NCBI GenBank assembly: GCA_030632305.1 | Contig: DAOVUZ010000054.1 | Location: 1-5,346 of the forward strand | Reading direction: 5' to 3' | Source of the DNA: Dehalococcoidales bacterium | GTDB lineage: Bacteria > Chloroflexota > Dehalococcoidia > Dehalococcoidales > DAOVUZ01 | DNA: 5,346 nt | Shown: one piece after another, positions 1 through 5,284 of the stretch | Layout: each line of letters begins with the position of its first letter | How positions within the stretch are numbered: position 1 is the first letter of the stretch | Program-made: the position numbers and the translations under genes | Notes under the pieces: model-generated | The model's database searches: none | The model's input: the letters and a program-made list of their open reading frames with translations, nothing else | What the model was told of the DNA's origin: nothing

Positions 1-1254
1 CACCAGCAAGACCGCGGTAGCTACTACCGTCTTGCCACTGCCAACCTCCCCCTGGAGTAACCGACACATAGGTGTTGGTTTTCCTAAATCAGCCAGTAGC
101 TCGCTGAGCACCTTCTGCTGAGCTGAAGTTAGCTCAAAGGGCAAAGAGTGGAGAAAGGTGTCCAGCATCGGTGTCTGAGCAGTAAATCGGTTACCCGGCT
201 GGCTCTCCTGCCAGCTGCGCTTTCTGCTGAGCACACCAATCTGGAGGAGAAAGAGTTCGTCAAAAGCCAGACGAACCCTCGCCTGAGCCTTCACTGCTTC
301 ATCTTCAGGGTAGTGAGCCTGACTTATAGCCCGGGGTAGCTCCAGAAGGTCGCAGTGCTTCTTTACCTCGCAAGGTAGAAAATCTTCCATCTGCCATGCC
401 CAGTGGTCTATAACCTCTTTCATCAGTTTTCTTACCTGGCGAGGGCGCAATCCCTGAGTAAGAGGATAGAGGGGAACCAGGCGCCCGGTGTGAATCAACT
501 CTTTATCCTCCACAAGCTCCCACTCCGGAGATTCAAACACGTGCCGCCCGCCAAACAAGCTTACCCTACCACTGATAACCATCTGGGCATTAGTCGGTAA
601 CTTCTTAGCCAGGTAGGGGTTATTAAACCATACTACCCTGACATTGCCTGTTTCATCGCCAACAACAGCCTCGGTGCTTCGCCTACCCCCCAGCCTAATC
701 TCCTGAGCCTGCCATACATTAGCAATGATAGTCTGCTCCTCCCCCTCGGTAAGCTGTGAGATAGATTTCATCTGGCTGTAATCAAGGTGACGGTGCGGGA
801 AGAAATAGAGCAGGTCGCGAACTGTGTGCACACCCAACTTATTAAACTTGGTCGTCAGGCTGGAGCTGATACCTCTAATAACAGTAATAGGCGAATCAAT
901 AGATTGGTTAGCCCCCACACTCTGCTTTCTTGTCCTCGGAGACGGCTTGGTAGCTACTGGAGCTAACTTAGCCTCAACCTTTTCCTCTTCTCCGTGCTCT
1001 GCCTCGGCTAAAAAATCAAGCACACTATTTACCCACTGTTCACGCTGCTGTTTAGTCAAAGAGGCGTAGCTGGAATTAACCAGGCGAAGCTTATGAAAGC
1101 GGTTCAGGAGCTTGGGATTAGTTAACGACTCTATAGCCTGCCCTGACCAGTGGTGGAGGAACCTATCCAAACCACCGATTACCGCCGAATCTGCGTAACC
1201 CTTTTTATGCTCAAGCTCAAGAATCTTACGCAGAGACTCAACATCTATTAACAA
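1..1254 (-). CDS. recG: ATP-dependent DNA helicase RecG, N-terminal part (cut by the window edge)
   Basis: RecG is a superfamily 2 helicase that remodels stalled replication forks and branch-migrates Holliday junctions. 418 codons are visible and the frame is still open at base 1. Residues 1-82 form an extra N-terminal region, followed by a charged, proline-containing linker (about 83-125). The wedge domain begins near residue 124 with the helix-hairpin-helix-like stretch GISSSLTTKFNKLGVHTVRDLL and FPHRHLDYS, and its OB fold continues to about residue 265. The Q-motif-like ELTSAQQ (374-380) and Walker A GEVGSGKT (402-409, lysine 408) open helicase domain 1. The E. coli protein has its Walker lysine near residue 302, so this one is about 100 residues longer at the N-terminus, as in Thermotoga-type RecG. 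The start is TTG at 1254-1252: an in-frame TGA lies at 1302-1300, no ATG, GTG or other TTG lies between, and GGAG sits 8 nt upstream. It follows fakA by 66 nt and is probably cotranscribed. The family call is firm; the DEAD-box and C-terminal domains lie outside the window. Confidence 0.96.
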   Translation of the reverse strand, partial: MLIDVESLRKILELEHKKGYADSAVIGGLDRFLHHWSGQAIESLTNPKLLNRFHKLRLVNSSYASLTKQQREQWVNSVLDFLAEAEHGEEEKVEAKLAPVATKPSPRTRKQSVGANQSIDSPITVIRGISSSLTTKFNKLGVHTVRDLLYFFPHRHLDYSQMKSISQLTEGEEQTIIANVWQAQEIRLGGRRSTEAVVGDETGNVRVVWFNNPYLAKKLPTNAQMVISGRVSLFGGRHVFESPEWELVEDKELIHTGRLVPLYPLTQGLRPRQVRKLMKEVIDHWAWQMEDFLPCEVKKHCDLLELPRAISQAHYPEDEAVKAQARVRLAFDELFLLQIGVLSRKRSWQESQPGNRFTAQTPMLDTFLHSLPFELTSAQQKVLSELLADLGKPTPMCRLLQGEVGSGKTVVATAVLLV

Positions 1255-1262
1255 GGTTATGT

Positions 1263-1266
1263 CTCC
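1263..1266 (-). promoter_or_regulatory. Ribosome binding site deciding the recG TTG start
   Basis: The minus strand reads CGGAG with the GGAG core ending 8 nt before the TTG at 1254. This is the best Shine-Dalgarno match near the beginning of the frame and supports a TTG start rather than a missing upstream exon or frameshift. Confidence 0.75.
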
Positions 1267-1267
1267 G

Positions 1268-1280
1268 TTCGCCGGGCGAA
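1268..1280. repeat. 13-bp perfect palindrome just upstream of the recG ribosome binding site
   Basis: TTCGCCGGGCGAA is an inverted repeat of two 6-bp arms around one central base, lying one base upstream of the recG Shine-Dalgarno sequence. As RNA it could form a small hairpin with 5 pairs and a 3-nt loop. No T-run follows on either strand, so it does not look like a terminator. It could affect recG translation or be an end-protecting hairpin after RNA processing; the function is unknown. Confidence 0.4.
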
Positions 1281-1320
1281 TAGCTAAAAGCGGGAAAGTT
1301 CAATCTCGGTACGGGTAAAG

Positions 1321-2952
1321 CTACTCTACAGAAACAATATAGTTATAGTGAGGCTGACCGCCCTGAACCACTTCAATCTGAAGTTGAGGATACTGCTCAC
1401 GGATACTGAGACTAACCTGTTCTGCCTCAACCAGTCCAGTATCAGCCCCGTAATAGATGGTAATTACCTCGGCTTGGTTTAAATCTAGCTTAGCTAATAC
1501 CTGATTAAGAGCACCGGTGGTCTTATCGTCCACGGCAACCAGGTCCCCATCCAGAAAGCCGATAGCCTGCTTCTTCTTAATTTTCAGTCCACCCAGCTGG
1601 ACAGAGCGTACTGCCCGAGTAATTTCAATAGACTTTACTGCTGATTTTGTATCCTTCATAATTTGAACGTTTGTCTCAAAATCTGCCTCATAATCAAAGG
1701 CTAAAAGGGCAGCTACCCCCTGCGGGATTGTTTCCGTAGGCACTACCCCAACGCTTTTCGTAGTCAAAGACGGGACTTGCTCAGCGGTAAGCACTATATT
1801 CTTGTTATTAGGTAAAATAATAACCTTACCCACAACTACCGAGTTTACAGCCTGGAGCAACTCTTTGGCGCTAGGATTCATTGTCTGTCCACCAGGAACA
1901 ATAGCTGCCGCCCCCAGGCTTCTAAAAACATCTGCCAGCCCATTCCCCACGACGACGGCAACGATAGCCATATCAACTGCCGGCAACTTCTCCTTTTGCA
2001 TCTCTAAGAAGTCGTGGTGCTGCTCATCCATATTCCGTATTGATACCTGATCCATAGTACCTAATGAGGTAGCATAGCGAATAACCTTACCTGGGTCATA
2101 GGTATGAATATGAACCCTCACTGTAGATTCATCACCAACTACAATTAGAGAGTGACCTCTCTTTTTCAGCTTTTTCCCCATCTTATCCGGGTCAAGCTTC
2201 TGTCCCTTAAGCAAGAACTCAGTGCAATATCCGTAGGACACCTCATCGGCTAGCGCTGGTGACAGCCTGGTAGGTAGAGGAATACTACTGGTAATCATCT
2301 GAGGCTTACGGAACTGCATCTGTTCCACCTCACCCTCGAGGTAGCGGAGGGCGCCCTCCAGAATTGTATACAGACCTTGCCCACCGGCATCCACCACCCC
2401 AGCCTCCCTCAACACCGGGAGAAGGCTAGGGGTATTAGCCACCGATTCTCCGGCAGCATTTACTACAGCCTCCATAACCGATATCAGGTCATCGGTGCCG
2501 CTAGCTACCTGCGCCCCGGCTGCCGCTGAAGCCTCTTTAACTACAGTAAGAATGGTTCCTTCCACAGGATTGCTTAACCCCTTATAAGCCATTACTGATG
2601 CCTGTTGTAAGGCATCGGCTAGGTCACTGCCGGTAAACGATTCCTTGTCAGCCAAACCCTGTGCCAAGCCACGCCAAATCTGCGATAGAATTACCCCACT
2701 ATTACCCCGAGCCCCCACCATTGCCCCCCCCGCCATAGCCTGAGCCACCGCTGAGGCACTACGGTCAGGAGCACGGTAGGCTTCCTCTATGCTGGAACGC
2801 ATGGTAAGCAGCATATTTGTCCCAGTATCACCATCAGGCACCGGGAAAACATTCAGAGCATCAATATCTGAAGCGCTCTTGTCTAACCATGTAGTAGCCG
2901 CTGAAAACATTTCCCTTAAATCTTGCCCATTGGCAGAATCAAGCTGCCCCAT
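1321..2952 (-). CDS. fakA: FakA/YloV-family DhaL-domain kinase (probable fatty acid kinase subunit)
   Basis: In Firmicutes, FakA is the ATP-binding subunit that phosphorylates fatty acids held by a DegV-family FakB partner, giving acyl-phosphate for phospholipid synthesis. The 543-residue length is normal for the family. Three parts are visible. The N-terminal DhaL (DAK2) kinase domain spans about 10-205, with the Mg-ATP motif NVFPVPDGDTGTNM (34-47; Asp40, Asp42), the glycine-rich MVGARGNSGVILSQ (78-91) and VDAGGQG (187-193). The middle domain carries GYCTEF (241-246) and VHIHT (280-284), so Cys243, His281 and His283 match the zinc ligands described for S. aureus FakA. The C-terminal domain (about 325-543) includes VPGGQTMNPS, LPNNKN and YYG. 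The ATG start is bounded by an in-frame TAG immediately upstream, and AAGGA lies 9 nt before it. It precedes recG by 66 nt on the same strand. No fakB and no Asp23 (yloU) gene is present here, so the fatty acid substrate is inferred from the family; older annotation would say dihydroxyacetone kinase-like protein. Confidence 0.92.
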   Translation of the reverse strand: MGQLDSANGQDLREMFSAATTWLDKSASDIDALNVFPVPDGDTGTNMLLTMRSSIEEAYRAPDRSASAVAQAMAGGAMVGARGNSGVILSQIWRGLAQGLADKESFTGSDLADALQQASVMAYKGLSNPVEGTILTVVKEASAAAGAQVASGTDDLISVMEAVVNAAGESVANTPSLLPVLREAGVVDAGGQGLYTILEGALRYLEGEVEQMQFRKPQMITSSIPLPTRLSPALADEVSYGYCTEFLLKGQKLDPDKMGKKLKKRGHSLIVVGDESTVRVHIHTYDPGKVIRYATSLGTMDQVSIRNMDEQHHDFLEMQKEKLPAVDMAIVAVVVGNGLADVFRSLGAAAIVPGGQTMNPSAKELLQAVNSVVVGKVIILPNNKNIVLTAEQVPSLTTKSVGVVPTETIPQGVAALLAFDYEADFETNVQIMKDTKSAVKSIEITRAVRSVQLGGLKIKKKQAIGFLDGDLVAVDDKTTGALNQVLAKLDLNQAEVITIYYGADTGLVEAEQVSLSIREQYPQLQIEVVQGGQPHYNYIVSVE

Positions 2953-2964
2953 CTAATTCCATCC

Positions 2965-2993
2965 TTGCCAATCTTGGCTGGCTATGATAGTAT
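2965..2993 (+). promoter_or_regulatory. Candidate rpmB promoter
   Basis: TTGCCA (2965-2970, 5/6 to the -35 consensus) is followed after exactly 17 bp by TAGTAT (2988-2993, 4/6 to the -10 consensus). Initiation would fall near position 3000, giving a leader of about 45 nt before the rpmB TTG. The match is moderate. Other -10-like hexamers (TATTAT at 2991, TACAAT at 3007) lie close by without a well-placed -35. Some promoter must lie here, because rpmB is divergent from fakA. Confidence 0.45.
2967..2978. repeat. 12-bp inverted repeat in the fakA leader
   Basis: GCCAATCTTGGC has 5-bp arms (GCCAA/TTGGC) around two bases. It lies just upstream of the fakA Shine-Dalgarno sequence (2962-2966) on the minus strand and overlaps the candidate -35 of rpmB on the plus strand. 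It could be an operator acting on either gene or a weak leader hairpin; its short length means chance is not excluded. Confidence 0.35.
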
Positions 2994-3002
2994 TATAAGT
3001 GC

Positions 3003-3031
3003 ATTTTACAATAAATCTAGGTATCAGTCAA
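3003..3031 (-). promoter_or_regulatory. Candidate sigma-70-type promoter of fakA-recG
   Basis: On the minus strand TTGACT (3031-3026, 5/6) is separated by exactly 17 bp from TAAAAT (3008-3003, 5/6). Initiation would fall near 2996, leaving a leader of about 45 nt before the fakA ATG. A perfect TATAAT also occurs slightly downstream (2997-2992) but has no good -35 at normal spacing. The -35 box touches the rpmB Shine-Dalgarno sequence, so the fakA promoter sits inside the rpmB leader. Confidence 0.6.
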
Positions 3032-3036
3032 AGGAG
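3031..3036 (+). promoter_or_regulatory. Ribosome binding site deciding the rpmB TTG start
   Basis: AAGGAG ends 8 nt before the TTG at 3045. An in-frame TAG at 3017-3019 and the lack of any ATG or GTG in between make TTG the only standard start that retains the conserved N-terminal CxxCGK of L28. Confidence 0.85.
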
Positions 3037-3044
3037 AAGTAATA

Positions 3045-3248
3045 TTGAAGTGCGATTTATGCGGGAAATCACCCCAGTTCGGTCATAATGTCAGCCATTC
3101 TAAACGCCACACCAACCGTCGCTGGGTACCCAATATCCACCCAGTTACTATCACTATAGATGGTCAGCCAAAACGACTTAACCTGTGCACCAGATGCCTG
3201 CGCACTCAGCACAAAGTGGCCAATAAACTACCTTCTAGCCCAAGCTAG
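3045..3248 (+). CDS. rpmB: 50S ribosomal protein L28, zinc-binding (C+) form
   Basis: L28 is a small protein of the large ribosomal subunit. The 67-residue product has the complete family pattern: CDLCGK near the N-terminus, FGHNVSHSKRHTNRRWVPN (12-30), and the C-terminal LCTRCLRT (47-54). Cys3, Cys6, Cys48 and Cys51 form the two CxxC pairs of the zinc-binding variant, which many bacteria replace by a cysteine-free paralogue in low zinc. The gene starts with TTG behind a strong AAGGAG. It is the only plus-strand gene here: divergent from fakA (92-bp spacer) and convergent with rpe, with the last 14 bp of the two genes overlapping. No zinc-responsive operator was recognised upstream, and no clear terminator follows the stop, so its transcript probably extends antisense into rpe. 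Confidence 0.97.
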   Translation: MKCDLCGKSPQFGHNVSHSKRHTNRRWVPNIHPVTITIDGQPKRLNLCTRCLRTQHKVANKLPSSPS

Positions 3249-3251
3249 CCC
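3235..3251. repeat. Short direct and inverted repeat carrying both stop codons of rpmB and rpe
   Basis: CTAGCCC occurs twice, separated by AAG (3235-3241 and 3245-3251), a 10-bp period. The same segment contains the inverted repeat CTAGC-CCAA-GCTAG (3235-3248). Its left arm provides the TAG of rpe on the minus strand and its right arm the TAG of rpmB on the plus strand. The 5-bp stem is followed on the plus strand only by a broken T-rich stretch (GTATCTTTT, 3252-3260), too weak to call a terminator with confidence. Confidence 0.55.
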
Positions 3252-3906
3252 GTATCTTTTCCAGTGCTTTCTCTACAGTTTGTCCTGAATTAAACACGGC
3301 TGCCCCAGCTACCAGCACCCTAGCCCCAGCTGTTACCACTCGAGGAGCGACCTCAGCATTGATGCCACCATCCACCTCTAGCTCAGCAACCAAGCCCCTT
3401 CTATCCAGCTCAGCCCGTAACCGGGCTATCTTATCCAGCATAGCCTCGATAAAAGTCTGCCCGCCAAAGCCAGGATTAACCGTCATCACCAGGACTAAAT
3501 CCAGAGACGGAATGACCTCGTTAAGCGTGCTTATTGGCGTGCCCGGGTTGAGTGCAACTCCTGCCTTAACCCCCAATTCCTTAATTGTTTGCACTACCTG
3601 GTGAATATGGGAGCAGGCTTCAATGTGAACAGTGATAATGTCTGCCCCGGCTTCAGCGAATTGATTAACTTGCTCCCATGGTGACTCAACCATAAGGTGG
3701 ACATCCAGAGGTAGGCTAGCCTGGCGACGAATAGCGGCTACTACCGAGGCACCAATGGTTATATTAGGCACAAAGTGCCCATCCATAACATCTATGTGAA
3801 TATAGTCAGCGCCAGCCTTAGTCGCTTCAGTTACCTGCTCACCAAGACGACTAAAATCGGCAGAGAGAATAGACGGGGCAAGCTTGATTTCGGAGTTACT
3901 TCCCAT
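3235..3906 (-). CDS. rpe: Ribulose-phosphate 3-epimerase
   Basis: Rpe interconverts D-ribulose 5-phosphate and D-xylulose 5-phosphate in the pentose phosphate pathway (cytosolic TIM barrel). With the ATG at 3906 the product is 223 residues, the usual family length. Motifs in order are APSILSADF (10-18), HIDVMDGHFVPN (37-48), DVHLMV (68-73), VNPGFGGQ (143-150), EVDGGIN (177-183) and VAGAAVF (199-205). His37, Asp39, His70 and Asp179 occupy the metal and catalytic positions, the two aspartates being the acid/base pair. The common GSAVF of the phosphate-binding loop reads GAAVF; backbone contacts there probably make this harmless. A longer in-frame start at 3936 would add 10 residues without family similarity and lacks a good ribosome site, whereas GGAG stands 9 nt before the 3906 ATG. 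The start lies inside the end of argH (11-bp overlap), pointing to translational coupling. The 3' end overlaps rpmB by 14 bp. Confidence 0.96.
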   Translation of the reverse strand: MGSNSEIKLAPSILSADFSRLGEQVTEATKAGADYIHIDVMDGHFVPNITIGASVVAAIRRQASLPLDVHLMVESPWEQVNQFAEAGADIITVHIEACSHIHQVVQTIKELGVKAGVALNPGTPISTLNEVIPSLDLVLVMTVNPGFGGQTFIEAMLDKIARLRAELDRRGLVAELEVDGGINAEVAPRVVTAGARVLVAGAAVFNSGQTVEKALEKIRASLG

Positions 3907-5281
3907 CCTTAAAGTCTCCAATCTTTTTCCAGGCATTATCTAATGCCCGCTCTACCTGCATCGGGGCAGTGCCACCAATGACATCCCTGGCGACAATAGA
4001 TGATTCTACGGTAATTGAGTAAACATCTTCACCAAATAAGGGAGAAAACCCTTTATATTCAGCCAGGCTGAGGTCGTTAAACGATTTACCCTTTTCCATA
4101 GCATAGCTTACCAATCTACCCACGATATCGTGAGCGGTGCGGAACGGTTCCCCCTTCTTGACCAGATAATCAGCCAGGTCAGTGGCCAGGATATAACCCT
4201 GCTCAACCGCCTGTCCAGTATTTTCAGCTTTAACTCGCAGGGTTTTAATCATACCGGTAAATACTCCCAAGGTCGATAGCAGGGTGTCTACCGTATCAAA
4301 GAAGCCTTCTTTATCCTCCTGCATATCTCTATTATAGGCAAGGGGAAGGCCTTTCATCGTGGTCAATAGTGCTATAAGTTTGCCATAGACTCGCCCTGTC
4401 TTACCCCGAACCAGCTCAGCGACATCAGGGTTCTTCTTCTGGGGCATAATGCTGCTGCCGGTAGCGTAAGCATCATCAAGCTCAATGAAGTTGAACTCGG
4501 CTGAAGACCACAGGATAATCTCTTCAGCTAGGCGAGAGAGGTGCATCAGACACAGACTGGCTGCCGCTTCATACTCGACCACAAAATCCCTATCGGAGAC
4601 AGCATCAATACTATTCTGGCTGAGCTGGCTAAAGCCCAGCTCGCGGGCTAAAAACTCACGGTCAATATTATAGGCTACGCCAGCTAAAGCCCCACTGCCC
4701 AGGGGCATGACATCGGTGCGCTTCAGACAGTCGCTAAATCGGTCAGCATCCCTCTGGAGCATCTCAAAATAGGCTAACAGGTGATGAGCCAGCAGCACTG
4801 GCTGTGCCGGCTGCAAATGGGTATATCCAGGCATAACCACACCCTTATTGGCTTCAGCCAGACCAACTACCGCCTGCTGAAATTCCCTTAATTTGAGTAA
4901 GGCCTTAGAGATTGCTTCCTTGGCAAGAAGACGCAAATCCAGAGCCACCTGGTCATTCCTGGAGCGAGCGGTATGGAGCTTGCCCCCCACCTCACCCACC
5001 TTCTCAATGAGTCGGGCTTCAATATTCATATGGATATCTTCCAGTTCAGGCTTAAACTGAAATTTACCCTGCTCTATTTCGTCCCTGATAGACGCCAGCC
5101 CGCCAGTAATCGTCTCAGCCTCTTTCTCTGAGATTATACCCTGTTTTGCCAGCATCCTGGCGTGGGCAATTGAGCCAGCAATATCGTAAGGATATAAACG
5201 CCAGTCAAAAGGAATAGAGGCGGTATATTCGGCTACTGATTTATCAGCAGCTTTTTGAAAACGACCACGAATATGACTCAT
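3896..5281 (-). CDS. argH: Argininosuccinate lyase
   Basis: ArgH cleaves argininosuccinate into arginine and fumarate, the last step of arginine synthesis; the family forms homotetramers in the cytosol. The 461 residues match the usual length. Visible motifs are the N-terminal RGRFQKAADKSV (5-16, in place of the more common WGGRF), SIPFDWRLYPYD (22-33), HTARSRNDQ (103-111), GYTHLQPAQP (152-161, with His155 at the catalytic histidine position), the superfamily signature GSSIMPQKKNP (275-285, with the mobile-loop serine at 276-277) and YNRDMQEDKE (315-324). All active-site motifs are intact. AGGA lies 10 nt before the ATG, and a stronger GGAGG lies 17 nt before it. Two in-frame stop codons immediately precede the ATG, ruling out a longer start. 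The stop codon lies within the start region of rpe (11-bp overlap), and the gene probably follows argG in one operon. Confidence 0.98.
   Translation of the reverse strand: MSHIRGRFQKAADKSVAEYTASIPFDWRLYPYDIAGSIAHARMLAKQGIISEKEAETITGGLASIRDEIEQGKFQFKPELEDIHMNIEARLIEKVGEVGGKLHTARSRNDQVALDLRLLAKEAISKALLKLREFQQAVVGLAEANKGVVMPGYTHLQPAQPVLLAHHLLAYFEMLQRDADRFSDCLKRTDVMPLGSGALAGVAYNIDREFLARELGFSQLSQNSIDAVSDRDFVVEYEAAASLCLMHLSRLAEEIILWSSAEFNFIELDDAYATGSSIMPQKKNPDVAELVRGKTGRVYGKLIALLTTMKGLPLAYNRDMQEDKEGFFDTVDTLLSTLGVFTGMIKTLRVKAENTGQAVEQGYILATDLADYLVKKGEPFRTAHDIVGRLVSYAMEKGKSFNDLSLAEYKGFSPLFGEDVYSITVESSIVARDVIGGTAPMQVERALDNAWKKIGDFKDGK
3916..3919 (-). promoter_or_regulatory. Ribosome binding site supporting the internal rpe start
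   Basis: GGAG lies 9 nt upstream of the ATG at 3906, inside the argH coding sequence. It favours this ATG over the upstream in-frame ATG at 3936, which would give an atypical N-terminal tail. Confidence 0.7.
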
Positions 5282-5284
5282 TTA

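Noticed and set aside
15..29. Inverted repeat CGGTAG-CTA-CTACCG at the left edge
   Set aside because: It lies within recG codons for Val-Val-Ala-Thr just after Walker A and is explained by codon choice; no T-run or regulatory context.
148..1069. Plus-strand open frames at 148-339, 403-600 and 824-1069
   Set aside because: They lie opposite a continuous recG frame with clear motifs, have no ribosome sites, and encode low-quality sequence. They are antisense shadows.
1802..2050. Plus-strand open frame inside fakA
   Set aside because: It is antisense to a conserved part of fakA and has no recognisable domain or convincing start signal.
3014..3031. A FapR-like operator in the spacer before fakA
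   Set aside because: A fragment resembling GATACCTAG is present, but the symmetric arms expected of a FapR site are missing.
3240..3262. A rho-independent terminator after rpmB
   Set aside because: The stem has only 5 pairs with two G-C pairs, is separated from a broken T-rich stretch, and the minus strand has no T-run at all.
3907..3936. A start of rpe 10 codons further upstream (ATG at 3936)
   Set aside because: The extra residues do not resemble Rpe N-termini, and the 3906 ATG has a better-spaced GGAG and gives the usual family length.
3359..4673. Plus-strand open frames at 3359-3604 (inside rpe) and 4485-4673 (inside argH)
   Set aside because: Both are antisense to strongly conserved enzymes and encode Ser/Thr-rich sequence typical of reverse-strand translation.
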